Translations under genes and position numbers: made by a program
The notes under the pieces: model-generated
What the model was told of the DNA's origin: nothing
Databases searched by the model: none
Seen by the model: only the letters and a program-made list of their open reading frames with translations
In this document: in pieces, positions 34,682 to 44,850 of the stretch
Numbering within the stretch: position 1 is the first letter of the stretch
Layout of the letters: every line of letters begins with the position of its first letter
NCBI GenBank assembly: GCA_047017005.1
Contig: JBKXSZ010000004.1
Span: 1-64,000 of the forward strand
Direction of reading: 5' to 3'
Source of the DNA: JBKXSZ01 sp047017005
Lineage (GTDB): Bacteria > Bacillota > Clostridia > TANB77 > CAG-508
DNA: 64,000 nucleotides

Positions 34682-35793
34682 TCCTTTTCTTCTTTCACAT
34701 ATTTTCTGGGAACTCTTTGGTTAATGTTGCATAAAATTTCATGTGTAATGGTTTTCGCTTCCTGTGCTACTTTTTCTACTGTAATATCCTCATTGTCCCA
34801 AAGATACACTTTATCTCCTACCTCTACTTCTGGTAATTTCGTAACATCCACCATAAAACTATCCATACAAATTGTTCCTACAATTGGTGCTAATTTTCCA
34901 CGTATTTTAACGTATCCTTTTCCAGATAGACTTCTTGGATAACCATCTCCATAACCAATTGCTACTGTTGCAATTTTTGTCTTTGCTCTTTTCGTGATAA
35001 ATCTTCTTCCATAACTGATGGCTGTTCCTTTTGGTACTTCTTTTAGGAAGGTTATTTGAGAGATTAATTTGGTACATGGCTTTAAGTTAATTTCTTTTTC
35101 AGATAGTTTATCTGGATAATGTCCAAATAGGATAATTCCCGGTCTTACCAAGTTAAATTTCGCTTCCGGGAAATGGGTAATTCCCGTACTTGCAGAAGCA
35201 TGGACAAATTCAAAGGAAAATCCTGCATTTTCTAAGTTTTCTAGTGTTTGTGAGAAAAGCTTAATTTGTTTTTTAGTGTATTCTTTATCCGTATCTCCAG
35301 AAGAAAAATGAGTATAGATTCCCTGTATTTGAATATGTTCTAATTTCTGTATTTGGGTTGCTACTTCTACTGCCTTTTCTGGAAAAAGCCCTGTTCTTCC
35401 CATTCCAGTATCTATTTCTAGATGTATTTTTACTATTTTATTTTGTTTTTCTGCTTCTTTATTTAGTAGTTCGGCTATTGCTTGATTTGCTACTCCTATT
35501 GTTAAGTTATTTGTTACAGCATTTTTTACTTCTCCTTGTGGAATTTGGTTTAATACCATAATATCCATTAAAAAACCTGCTTTGCGAAGAGCAATTCCTT
35601 CTTCGCAAATAGCTACTGCTGCTATTTTTATCTTGTTTTCTTCTAAAATTTGTTTTAAAGAAGCAGCGCCAGTTCCATATCCATCTGCTTTAATAACTGG
35701 CATAACAGTTATCCCTTTCCCTACTTTTTCTTGAATCTGTTTTAAATTATATGCAATCGCATCTAAATTTACTTCTAGATAGGTACTTCTCAT
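34678..35793 (-). CDS. alr: Alanine racemase
   Basis: 371-residue fold-type III PLP enzyme making D-alanine for peptidoglycan. PLP lysine in VIKADGYGTGA (Lys35), HLEIDTGMGRTGL, second catalytic base region ISYGRRF, and ICMDSFMVDVT. GGAGAAAG ribosome site; 26 bases after addB and overlapping pgeF, so transcribed with them. Confidence 0.96.
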   Translation of the reverse strand: MRSTYLEVNLDAIAYNLKQIQEKVGKGITVMPVIKADGYGTGAASLKQILEENKIKIAAVAICEEGIALRKAGFLMDIMVLNQIPQGEVKNAVTNNLTIGVANQAIAELLNKEAEKQNKIVKIHLEIDTGMGRTGLFPEKAVEVATQIQKLEHIQIQGIYTHFSSGDTDKEYTKKQIKLFSQTLENLENAGFSFEFVHASASTGITHFPEAKFNLVRPGIILFGHYPDKLSEKEINLKPCTKLISQITFLKEVPKGTAISYGRRFITKRAKTKIATVAIGYGDGYPRSLSGKGYVKIRGKLAPIVGTICMDSFMVDVTKLPEVEVGDKVYLWDNEDITVEKVAQEAKTITHEILCNINQRVPRKYVKEEKE

Positions 35794-35819
35794 TTTCTTT
35801 CTCCTTCTCTTTTGATTTT

Positions 35820-38800
35820 CTATTCTATGTCTGTCCTTTCTTTATCCTTTTCTTTGCCTTTCAACTCTCCCAATATGGCGTTCTTATCTAAGTTTCCAAT
35901 ATATCGATAGCAATTTCCCTTTAATCTTGGGTTAAATTGGCAGATAGCTTTGTATTCACAATACTCACATGGTGTCTTTTTATTTTTAGGATTATAGTAA
36001 GGTTTTAACTCTATTTTTCCTGTTAATATTTCTCTGCTGATTTGTTTGACTAATTTTTTAATATATTGCTCCAAGTTCTCAAATTCTTCTCTTGAAATAG
36101 CATTGGACTTGGCTTTACTTAAGTTTCCACTCTTATCTAAATAGGCTGGAATCACACTAGAAGATCCTGACTCTAGGCCTTTATCCATCATTTTAGCAAC
36201 TTTTACATCAGCTAAAATATAGCCATTCATTTTGAATTTTTTCTTCATTTCTGCTGTAATTTCTTCATCTGTTTTATTTCTATCTGCTTTTAAAATAGGG
36301 TCAATTAAATTAAAATACAGGATTCCTGCTGGTATACTATCTTCCACCTTTTCTGTTACGGCATCTAGATAGGTTAATAACTGAATTTGTAGTCCTGCCA
36401 TTACTTCATTTAAGTCAATGCTTTTTACCGATGATTTATAATCAATAATACGAAGATAAGTACCATCTTCATTTTTTGCAATATCAACACGGTCTATCTT
36501 ACCTGTAATTTCCACTCTTTTGCCATCTTCTAATGTTAATTTAATAGCTGGGTATTCTTTTCCATCTTTAAATTCTAGCTCTGTCCCATATACATTAAAG
36601 TCACTTATTTTTAAGCTCTCAATAATATATTGAATTGATTTTAGAATAACCTTTTTTAATCTTCTTGTTAAATTGCGAAACTTAGCACTACTGGTAAAGA
36701 TATAGTTTTTGGAAAGTGCTAGCTTTTCTTGAATAATGTCTTCTATAATTTTCTCTAATTCTTTTCTGTCTATTTCTTTTACATTTTTTCCTTCTTCTGC
36801 TACTGTTTCAAAAAAAGTATCAATAATATCATGCATAAAAGAACCAGTATCTACCATTTTTACTTGATAATGTTCTTGTTCTTTTAGTTTTAGTCCATAC
36901 TTTAGATAGAAGGAGAAAGGACAGGATTGATATTTTTCTAATCGAGAGATACTAGTTTGTAATGTTTTTCCATAAAGTTTCTCTATATTTTCTGGTTTTA
37001 TTATTTCTGGTAAATTGGAATATTCCATTCCCTTTAGACTCTGTTTTAAACGTTCTTTAGTTTCTTCCTTTTGGATGAAATATTCATAAACACCATACCA
37101 TATAGGATCTATTTCTTCTCCTTGGCTAAGTGCTCTTAATTGCTCTAAAAGAGCTTCAAAGGTTGGCTTTCTTCTGGTAATACTACTCTTTCTTTCTACG
37201 ACGTCACTTTCTTCTACGATACTAGGAAATAGTTTCTTTATTTTAGAAATAAGAATGGAAGGTCTTTGTGATTTTCCTTCATTATCAGAAGACGTATAGG
37301 ATAAATAAAGTTCTCTTTCTGGAGTCATAAAAGCTTTATATATATTAAAATTATCTTCATATAGCTTATCAATGGTTCCTTTTGCAAGTTCCATTCCCTT
37401 TTCTTTTAAATATGTTCTATCCGTATCATTAAAAAAGCCCTCTTCTTTGTTATTACTTGGAAATGCACCATCATTTAATCCAATGATAAAGACAGCTTTC
37501 ATCGGATGACTTCTAGAACGGTCTACATCTCCTAAAATTACCTGATCTTGTGTCCCCGGTATGGTTGCTAGTGAGCTACTATTTAGTCCCACTTTTAACA
37601 GTTTGTTGTAGTTGTCAAATCCTACCTTTTCATCTCCTAATGTTAATACTAATTCGTCTAGTACATGAATCAATACTTTCCAGCTTTCTTCATAAGCATT
37701 TGCTAAATCTAGCATTTCTTCTTTTTTCATTTCTTCTATTCTTTGTTCTAGTTGTTCTGGTATTTGATTGTCTATTAAATACTGATATAGAGATTTTGTC
37801 ATCTCTTGTACGGTTTTGCTAGTAGTAAGTCTCGTTTTTAATTCCAATAATGGGCCTATTATCTGTCTTCGAACCTGATTTAAATATTCAATTTCTTTTT
37901 CATTTTTTTCGTCTATAATTCCATATTTCCAATCTTCTTGATACCACTTTTTCCCCTTAATTCCCCATTGAATACAATAGTTTTCTAATTTAAAGATATC
38001 CTCTTGTTCTAAATCTTGAACAAGTCCACTTTTGATATATGCAAACATGGCTTCATATGACCAATTTTGGGCAAAAATATCAAAGATGGATAAGATGTAC
38101 TTCATTAAAATATTTTGGCTTAAATCTCGTTTCTCGTCGATAAAAACAGGTATTTCATATTCACGGAAGATAGCTTTTGCAAGAGAAGAATAGGCATCCA
38201 TATTTTTCGTGATAATACCAATGTCATGATACTGGTAACCATCTGTATTTACTAACATTACAATTTGTTTTGCAACCTCTTCTATTTCTGAATATGGGTT
38301 AGCAGCTAAAAACAAATGCATATGTTCTACTTTTTCTGGATAGGGATGATATGGTATTTGGTACATATTTTGTTCTATATGTTGCAATTCTTTATTTTGA
38401 AATCTTAGTAACTTCCCTAGATAGACAGGCATATCTAATGTAATGTTATTTTCTTTTGCTAGATTTAATAATTTTCCTATTGTTTTTTTATTATCATAAA
38501 AAATATCGGTTTCTGGTCTATTGGCCTCCTCTAAGCTGTCAGATGTAATGGTTATTGTAACCTGTTTTGCTTGCAATAGTAATTTTCTTATCAACGCATA
38601 TTCTTGCTCGGTAAAGCCACTAAATTCATCTAAATAGATAGTAGCCCCTTTATATGCTTCCCATTTTTCTATATTTTCTTCTAATTTCGTTAAAATATCA
38701 TTTTCATCAATATATTTATCTTCTATTTGTTTTTGATATTGGCTATAGATAAGTGCCATATCTTCTAATTTTTTAGCAAGGTATGGGTCTTCTATTTGCT

Positions 38801-39215
38801 CTAATATTTCTTTTATTTTTTCTGGTTTAATCTGATGTTTCTTAAATTCTGTTATCGCAGTCTTAATGGTCTCTAAATTCTCATCCGATTTTCCTAAAAA
38901 AGTAAATTTCTTTTTCTTTTGTCCTAATAAGTAGTATACCAACATCGATTTTCCAATATCGGATAATGTAGTTTGGTTTCTTCCTCCAACCTCTTGCATC
39001 ACACGATATGCCATACGCTGAAAGGTGATTACCTCCGCAGAAAGGACAGCAGTAGTATTTGCCGCTTCTAACAGCTTCTTTTCTGCTGTATACGAAAACT
39101 GTTCTGGGGTAATCATATATATCTTTTCCCCTTCTTGTATTCTTTTTGCTATTTCTTGAAAGCAGAAATAACTTTTTCCGCTTCCTGCTCTTCCATAAAC
39201 TAATCGTAAACTCAT
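35820..39215 (-). CDS. addB: ATP-dependent helicase/nuclease subunit B
   Basis: 1131-residue AddB of the AddAB end-resection complex. An N-terminal ATP-binding motif GRAGSGKS (8-15), a degenerate helicase core (YIDENDILTKLEENI, IYLDEFSGF), ERELYLSYTSSDNEG, and a C-terminal PD-(D/E)xK nuclease domain (KIDRVDIAKN, LRIIDYKSS). Cluster cysteines are in YQSCPFSFYLKYG and PCEYCEYKAICQF. Normally addA follows; here alr does, so addA must be elsewhere. It starts the operon toward gltD. Confidence 0.95.
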   Translation of the reverse strand: MSLRLVYGRAGSGKSYFCFQEIAKRIQEGEKIYMITPEQFSYTAEKKLLEAANTTAVLSAEVITFQRMAYRVMQEVGGRNQTTLSDIGKSMLVYYLLGQKKKKFTFLGKSDENLETIKTAITEFKKHQIKPEKIKEILEQIEDPYLAKKLEDMALIYSQYQKQIEDKYIDENDILTKLEENIEKWEAYKGATIYLDEFSGFTEQEYALIRKLLLQAKQVTITITSDSLEEANRPETDIFYDNKKTIGKLLNLAKENNITLDMPVYLGKLLRFQNKELQHIEQNMYQIPYHPYPEKVEHMHLFLAANPYSEIEEVAKQIVMLVNTDGYQYHDIGIITKNMDAYSSLAKAIFREYEIPVFIDEKRDLSQNILMKYILSIFDIFAQNWSYEAMFAYIKSGLVQDLEQEDIFKLENYCIQWGIKGKKWYQEDWKYGIIDEKNEKEIEYLNQVRRQIIGPLLELKTRLTTSKTVQEMTKSLYQYLIDNQIPEQLEQRIEEMKKEEMLDLANAYEESWKVLIHVLDELVLTLGDEKVGFDNYNKLLKVGLNSSSLATIPGTQDQVILGDVDRSRSHPMKAVFIIGLNDGAFPSNNKEEGFFNDTDRTYLKEKGMELAKGTIDKLYEDNFNIYKAFMTPERELYLSYTSSDNEGKSQRPSILISKIKKLFPSIVEESDVVERKSSITRRKPTFEALLEQLRALSQGEEIDPIWYGVYEYFIQKEETKERLKQSLKGMEYSNLPEIIKPENIEKLYGKTLQTSISRLEKYQSCPFSFYLKYGLKLKEQEHYQVKMVDTGSFMHDIIDTFFETVAEEGKNVKEIDRKELEKIIEDIIQEKLALSKNYIFTSSAKFRNLTRRLKKVILKSIQYIIESLKISDFNVYGTELEFKDGKEYPAIKLTLEDGKRVEITGKIDRVDIAKNEDGTYLRIIDYKSSVKSIDLNEVMAGLQIQLLTYLDAVTEKVEDSIPAGILYFNLIDPILKADRNKTDEEITAEMKKKFKMNGYILADVKVAKMMDKGLESGSSSVIPAYLDKSGNLSKAKSNAISREEFENLEQYIKKLVKQISREILTGKIELKPYYNPKNKKTPCEYCEYKAICQFNPRLKGNCYRYIGNLDKNAILGELKGKEKDKERTDIE

Positions 39216-39312
39216 TTCATTTCACCTGCTATTATTTTATCATAAAACCAGATAAAGAGGTAGATTGAAAAGGAAAAAGATAGAAAACATTCGTTTATCT
39301 TCTTCCTTTCAA

Positions 39313-39350
39313 GAAACAAAAAGACTTGCAATTGCAAGTCTCTTTGTTTC
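39313..39350 (-). terminator. Terminator between addB and the 124-residue gene
   Basis: A 20-base perfect palindrome (39322-39341) with further pairing outside (GAAACAAA with TTTGTTTC), three bases past the stop codon of the 39354-39728 gene, followed by T-rich sequence on the minus strand. Confidence 0.8.
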
Positions 39351-39353
39351 AAG

Positions 39354-39728
39354 TTATACTTTGTGAATTTGTAAGAAAAAGATTTTTCCATCCCTGCTTC
39401 TATGGTTATGAATTTGTTCGTCTTTTTCTATCATCTGGAGTATAGATTCTACACATCCGATTCGGTAAACACCCCTTTTAAATAGTTCAAACCCTTCTTC
39501 AATTTCTTTTTCGACCTGGCTATTTTGATAACAAATAGCTTGAAGAAATTCTCGTCTTTCCTTCTCTTCTTGGCCTTTCTCAAAAGAAAACATACAATCC
39601 CATTGATTCAATTTCTCTAATATTCTTTTTATTTTTCGTTTATAGAAAAAATGAATCCTTCCTTTTATTTTCTTTTCTTTTATTAGAGTATGTTTTGGAG
39701 TTGTTTGCCGTGCTTCTTCTATTGTCAT
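39354..39728 (-). CDS. Hypothetical protein, 124 residues
   Basis: Not recognised. Basic, helical protein with an AAAGGAG ribosome site. The seventh codon is CGG (39710-39708, in EARQTTPKH), naturally read as arginine; a +1 shift there would end the protein within nine codons. Like the two other CGG-containing hypothetical genes it lacks any clear family. Downstream of it lies the palindromic terminator. Confidence 0.55.
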   Translation of the reverse strand: MTIEEARQTTPKHTLIKEKKIKGRIHFFYKRKIKRILEKLNQWDCMFSFEKGQEEKERREFLQAICYQNSQVEKEIEEGFELFKRGVYRIGCVESILQMIEKDEQIHNHRSRDGKIFFLQIHKV

Positions 39729-39843
39729 GTTCTATAGGCTCCTTTCCTTGAAACTTTCCTAACTTCTCCATATTTTGGTATTTTAGCACCAATTAATAGA
39801 AAAATCAATACTTTTTCTATTTTTTCTATTTAAAAGGACTTTT

Positions 39844-40719
39844 TTAAGCTGTTTTATCTTGTTCTCTTCTCCAATAAAATAAATATTGTTGTGCAATTCC
39901 TGCTAGATTTCCATATTTCTGTATTGCTAGTTTTTCGATTTCTTCCTTTTTTATTTTACTTTCTTCTGGGTCTTGGATGTATAGGTCATTCATCACTCTT
40001 CTTACCCAAACATCAATTGGAAATACTTCTAATCTCTTTAACGAAGAAAATAGTAAAATACAATCTGCAACCTTTGGGCCCACTCCAGGAAATGTCAATA
40101 AAATTTCTCTTACTTCGTTTGTCTGCATCTTTTGTAATTTTTCTAAATCCACTTTTCCCTCTACTACTAGCCTTGTCATCTCATATACTCTTTTATCACG
40201 AAATCCTAAGCCTAATACTCTTAAATCTTCTATCGTTGCCTTTGCTAGTTGTTCTGGTGTTGGGAATGTATAATATGACTTTCCTTTGAATTCAATTATT
40301 TCTCCATACGCTTTTGATATCCTTTCAATAATCCCTTTAATTCTTGGAATATTATTATTGGCAGAAATAATAAAAGAAATAATCGTCTCCCATAAGTCTT
40401 GATTTAATAATCGCATTCCTTTTCCATAAGAAATACTCTCTTGTATATAATTATCCACTTTTTCTAATTGTTTTTTTATTTGTGTATAATCTCTATTCAA
40501 ATCAAAATATTGGGTACAAATCGTCTGAATATCTCCTTGTAAATAACCTTCAAAGTAGATAGCATCTTCTGTTTGTTTTACCTCTAATACATTCCCTTGA
40601 AAAATTCCAATATATCTTTTATCTTCTATTTGATTCCATCGAAAACATTGTCCACACTCAAATATATCTCTTACTTGAAAGGACTCTATGTCTTCTAATT
40701 TCCATTTTTGCTTTTCCAT
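39844..40719 (-). CDS. ogg: 8-oxoguanine DNA glycosylase/AP lyase (OGG1 type)
   Basis: 291 residues of the HhH-GPD superfamily. N-terminal OGG domain with FECGQCFRWNQIEDKRYIG, then the hairpin LTFPGVGPKVADCILL and catalytic Asp in FPIDVWVRRVM, with the nucleophile lysine expected in GFRDKRVYEM. It removes 8-oxoguanine from DNA. The gene lies divergent from the GGDEF-like gene. Confidence 0.9.
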   Translation of the reverse strand: MEKQKWKLEDIESFQVRDIFECGQCFRWNQIEDKRYIGIFQGNVLEVKQTEDAIYFEGYLQGDIQTICTQYFDLNRDYTQIKKQLEKVDNYIQESISYGKGMRLLNQDLWETIISFIISANNNIPRIKGIIERISKAYGEIIEFKGKSYYTFPTPEQLAKATIEDLRVLGLGFRDKRVYEMTRLVVEGKVDLEKLQKMQTNEVREILLTFPGVGPKVADCILLFSSLKRLEVFPIDVWVRRVMNDLYIQDPEESKIKKEEIEKLAIQKYGNLAGIAQQYLFYWRREQDKTA

Positions 40720-40896
40720 TTTCTACCCTCTTTTAAGCTTAATCTTGTTTATTTTTTTCTTTTCTGTCTATATTTATATTATATCGTATTTAAGTTTAAG
40801 ATAAAAGTATTTTATCTTTCTTTCTATTTATCTTTCTTCTTATTTATAAACTAAACCAGTAAATACTAGTTATACACTTTGATTGTTATAACTATT

Positions 40897-40925
40897 GCTA
40901 TTTTACATAATTCGTAGTATAATAA
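40897..40925 (+). promoter_or_regulatory. Sigma-A promoter of the GGDEF-like gene
   Basis: TTGCTA (40897-40902), 17-base spacer, TATAAT (40920-40925), about 40 bases before the ATG at 40967, which has a GGAGG site. Confidence 0.7.
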
Positions 40926-40966
40926 AAATAGGAGTTCCAATTATTGGAAAACGTGGAGGTAAGATA

Positions 40967-42757
40967 ATGGATAAAAAAGAAAAATTGGAGTTTGCAAACC
41001 CTAAAGTAGAAGAATCCATTGATGAAAAAAGAAAATCTTTATTGTTAAGAAGTACTACTTATCTAGATAAAAATGCTTTGCAATACCAAAATGGAATTTT
41101 AGCTCTTTTAGATGAAGATGGAACAATAAAATATTTAAGAAAAGAGCCAACTGCTGTATTTAATAGACGTTTTCTAAAGTCTATTCTAATGCCTGGCTAT
41201 CATTATGACCTCCAAACGAAAAAAGATTCCCCTTTATATTCTCTTGCCTTTTTAGATTTTGACCATGTAAATGAATTAAATAATGATGCAAAAACTAATT
41301 ATTATAACCCAGAAACCCCACATGCACATCTCTATCTTGTTGATATAGCTATGGCTAAAGCAATTGATGCCATAAAAGAAAAATTGCCAAGAGGTTCTAT
41401 TATTTCTAGGCTTTCTGGAGATGAATTTATTATTATAGCAGATAACTTATCTCAAAAAGAATTAGGTAATTTTCTAGAAAGTGCCTCATCTTCTCTAAAA
41501 AATGACCCTTATTCTTATGCGAGACGTCTAACCTATACTTATGCTGTTAAAGATTCTCTTCATGCCTCTTCTTCAAAAGAACTATATCTAGATGTAATGA
41601 AAGAAGTAGAAGAATTAAAATTAAAACATAAAGATATATTAAATCCCCAGATAGATGCAAAAGATAACTTTCTTGCCTTTTGTCAAAAGCAATTTCGAGA
41701 TCTTTTCTTAGACTATAAATTTAATGCTAGAAATTGTGAACTTACTTCCTTTATGGAGAATTGTTTATATGAAATTCGAGATAAGTTAGCCCCCGAAAAA
41801 CTAAAGGAGCCTACACTTATGCAACAAGAAACTTCTTTAAAAAGGAAAGAAGTAGAATATGAGTTAGAAAATACTATCTTTACTCCTAAAGAAGCAAAAG
41901 ATATTCTTCAATTTGTATTAAAAAATGTAGATTCTATTGCCTATTCGAAAAATAGCATTGTTCATGAATCTGATAAGCTTGCAAAAGCATTACAGACACA
42001 TTCTACAACAGGTTTATTTACAAAAGAATTTCTATTTTCTATTTTATTACCAGTTTTGAATCAATATTTAAACGAAGGAAAGAATTTTCGCCTTTTAAAA
42101 TATGATATTTATGGTTTAAAACCAAACAATACCGCTTATGGACATGTTCAAACAGACTATAAATTAGATAATATTAAATTACAAATAAAAGAGGAATTAG
42201 AAAACACATTATCTATTTCTTTTTCAACAGATACTCAGAATTTTTCTAAAAATAATAATTATATTATTGATGCAGATGCAGGAAATGTTTATGTTATTAT
42301 TGGTGATGATACTATAGAAAATAGAGATATTGCGAAACATTATCGTAATATTACAAGAATAGAAGATGATTTTCTAGGAGTAACAGCTGCTCTTCTTGAC
42401 TCCAAAATTTTACAAAAGGATATATCTTTTCATTCTGCAAATATGTCTCCTTTTGAATACATGATTCAGAAATTAAATATTAGTAACAGTATACAAAAAG
42501 GTAATAAACCTCCTATCCAAATATCAGGTTTTCAAAAACTTTTTAATCGTAAATTAGATACTATTATATCTTTTTATCAAAAGAATCAAGAACACTTCTC
42601 TAGCATATCGCCATCTCGTGTACCTATGTTATGTGCTTCTTCCTTTTCAAAAGCATACACAATATGTAAACAAGAAAGAGATTCTTTATGCAATTCTGAT
42701 AAGAATAGACCTGTAAATCCTATAATTCTAAATCAAAACACGGAAGAAATTCGTTAA
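40967..42757 (+). CDS. Protein with two degenerate GGDEF-like domains
   Basis: 596 residues from the ATG at 40967. Residues about 70-210 look like a GGDEF domain: FNRRFLKSILMPGYHYDL, SLAFLDFDHVNELND, and RLSGDEFIIIADN, where SGDEF replaces GGDEF. A second, more decayed copy follows (FTKEFLFSILLPVLNQYL, FRLLKYDIYGLKPNN, GNVYVIIGDD). Each copy keeps a metal-site Asp (FLDFD, KYDIYG). No membrane segment. It may be a catalytically weak cyclase or a nucleotide-binding protein. The C-terminal 60 residues are basic. Confidence 0.7.
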   Translation: MDKKEKLEFANPKVEESIDEKRKSLLLRSTTYLDKNALQYQNGILALLDEDGTIKYLRKEPTAVFNRRFLKSILMPGYHYDLQTKKDSPLYSLAFLDFDHVNELNNDAKTNYYNPETPHAHLYLVDIAMAKAIDAIKEKLPRGSIISRLSGDEFIIIADNLSQKELGNFLESASSSLKNDPYSYARRLTYTYAVKDSLHASSSKELYLDVMKEVEELKLKHKDILNPQIDAKDNFLAFCQKQFRDLFLDYKFNARNCELTSFMENCLYEIRDKLAPEKLKEPTLMQQETSLKRKEVEYELENTIFTPKEAKDILQFVLKNVDSIAYSKNSIVHESDKLAKALQTHSTTGLFTKEFLFSILLPVLNQYLNEGKNFRLLKYDIYGLKPNNTAYGHVQTDYKLDNIKLQIKEELENTLSISFSTDTQNFSKNNNYIIDADAGNVYVIIGDDTIENRDIAKHYRNITRIEDDFLGVTAALLDSKILQKDISFHSANMSPFEYMIQKLNISNSIQKGNKPPIQISGFQKLFNRKLDTIISFYQKNQEHFSSISPSRVPMLCASSFSKAYTICKQERDSLCNSDKNRPVNPIILNQNTEEIR

Positions 42758-42782
42758 CAGTTTTGTTTTTCGAATTTCTTCT

Positions 42783-43641
42783 TTATTCTGTTTTAAAGCC
42801 TTTCCCAAAAACTTCTCTTGAATTTGCAATAATGATAAAAGCATTAGAATCTATCTCTTTTGCTAATTCTTTAATTCGAATTACATCACCCCTTGATGCC
42901 GCACAAAGAAGTATTGTGGTTTCTTTTTGTGTATACATTCTCTTTCCATATAGTCCTGTTGTACCTCTTGGTATTTTTTGTCCAATTTGTTCTGCAATCT
43001 TTTCTGTTTTGTCTGATATAATAAAGATAAGCTTTGTAAAATAAATTCCTTCAAATATGATATCAATAATTTTTCCCATAATATAAATTGTAATTGCAGA
43101 ATAAAGTCCTATTTCAATTTGTCTAAAAAATATTACATTTAACAGTACAATAATCGTATCCATAATGATAATAACACTACTCGGCCTATAGATAGGGTTA
43201 TATTCTTTTACTAGATAGGTAACTAAATCCGTCCCCCCTGTTGATGCCTTTACTTTTAAGACCAAGGCTGTTCCGAATCCCCATGAAAATTCCCCCATAA
43301 ATACATCCAAGCAATGGGTCCATGGTAAGAGGTACTATTTTATCAAAAAGGTCAATAAAAGTGGATAGTAATATTGTTCCTATTAATGTTTTATAGAACA
43401 CTTCTTTGCCTACTTTTAAATAGGACCATACAACAAGTGGTATATTTAATATTAAAATTGTTATTCCCATTGGGACATGAAATAAGTAGTATACAATAGT
43501 TGAAATTCCAGCAAATCCTCCAGAAGATAATTGATTTGGTAGTAAAAAACAAGAGGTACCAAATCCCATGAAAGCTGTTCCTAGTAGGATATATATAATT
43601 TCTATACTGTATCTCTTTATTTTTCCTCTTTTCGTCTTCAA
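42783..43641 (-). CDS. YitT family membrane protein (DUF161/DUF2179), needs +1 frameshift at CGG
   Basis: YitT-type protein: five membrane helices followed by a DUF2179 domain; function unknown. I place the start at TTG 43641, five bases after AAGGTGA; an upstream in-frame TTG has no site. The first frame runs through YGGIFMGI and then CGG (43275-43273), followed by unrelated sequence and a stop about 24 codons on. Skipping the C reads GGA ACA GCC and continues GTALVLKVKASTGGTDLV, the conserved GGTDL region of the family, then the C-terminal domain with CAASRGDVIRIKELAKEID. The joined length is about 285 residues, normal for the family. Confidence 0.85.
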
Positions 43642-43729
43642 TACTATCACCTTATTGCTAGTATTTCCCAAGGTATATTTTTCTATGCAAAAGGAAAAAA
43701 GAGAAAATTTCTTCTCTCCTCTTTTATTG

Positions 43730-44824
43730 CTATAATTTTATTTTTTTCTTTTTTGCTTTTTTTATGTTTTCCTCATCATCTAAAAAGTCTTGATATGTCT
43801 TTAAGATTTGCATTTCAAATCTTCCCGGCTTTATTTCTTCTTTTTGTATTACTTTCATGTCAACATCATATAAGTCTTTTAAATTCTGTAGGTTTTCTTT
43901 TTTATGACCTACAACCATATTTACATCATTCGGATTTATTGTAATTTGAACTTCTTTTACTTTTACGTTATACTTTTTTATTCTATCTAAAATCTTATCA
44001 TACCATATAGCATCTTCTACTAGCTGTCTAAACGCTGGATGATAAGGCCCTGCTACTACAGAACTATTCTCTTCTTCTGGTTTGGTAATTTCATCTGTAT
44101 TTTGTAATGCCATTCGAATGACTTCAATATGTTTTGTTTTAAAGAATTGTGATAATTCTTTACATCTTTCTACTGCTTGCATAACCGATAATGGCTCATA
44201 TTCCCCTTCTTTATATTCCTTTTCTAGATCCGTTCCTTTTATAACTAAAACAGGATAAATACGTACCATTTTTGGTTTTAATTTAGCTAAATCTTTTGCT
44301 GTTTTTAGTTCATCTAATTTCGTACTATCAGGTAGTCCCACCATCATTTGATGTCCTAAAGTAAATCCATTCCATCTAATTAATTTGGATGCTTTTTTTA
44401 CGTCTTCAAAAGTATGCCCTCTTCTACATCTTTTTAAAATATAATTATTAGAAGTTTGTACTCCTAATTCAATTGTCTTAACTTTATACTGTTTTAGCAT
44501 TTTTAAAATTTCTTTATTTATGGCATCTGGTCTTGTTGAAATACGAATACTCTCTACTTTTCCATTCTTTATATATTCATATGCAACTTTTAGCAATTCT
44601 TCTTGCTTTTGTTTTGCAATAGCTGTAAAACTTCCTCCAAAGAAAGCTATCTCCGGTTTTATCGGCTCTTTTAGATTTTCTAAATATGCATCTATTGTAT
44701 TTCTTACTTCTTCTGGTGTTATCATTTGTTTTTTACCACTAATTTTCTTTTGGTCACAAAAAATACAATTTAGCGGACATCCTAAGTTTGATACAAAGAT
44801 AGGAATAATATATTGTTTTTTCAT
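43730..44824 (-). CDS. Radical SAM protein, Elp3-like family
   Basis: 364 residues from the ATG at 44824 (GAGGTGA site). CX7CX2C-type N-terminal cluster: LGCPLNCIFCDQKK. Other motifs: FFGGSFTAI, ISTRPDAI, IELGVQT, GHQMMVGLPDST, RIYPVLVIKGT. This COG1243-like gene normally follows rnc in Clostridia (rnc, radical SAM, smc). Here it is separated from rnc by the insertion sequence, so it has lost its operon promoter unless the element supplies one. Function unknown; no acetyltransferase domain is attached. Confidence 0.85.
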   Translation of the reverse strand: MKKQYIIPIFVSNLGCPLNCIFCDQKKISGKKQMITPEEVRNTIDAYLENLKEPIKPEIAFFGGSFTAIAKQKQEELLKVAYEYIKNGKVESIRISTRPDAINKEILKMLKQYKVKTIELGVQTSNNYILKRCRRGHTFEDVKKASKLIRWNGFTLGHQMMVGLPDSTKLDELKTAKDLAKLKPKMVRIYPVLVIKGTDLEKEYKEGEYEPLSVMQAVERCKELSQFFKTKHIEVIRMALQNTDEITKPEEENSSVVAGPYHPAFRQLVEDAIWYDKILDRIKKYNVKVKEVQITINPNDVNMVVGHKKENLQNLKDLYDVDMKVIQKEEIKPGRFEMQILKTYQDFLDDEENIKKAKKKKIKL

Positions 44825-44850
44825 TTTTTCACCTCTTACATCTTTTGGTA

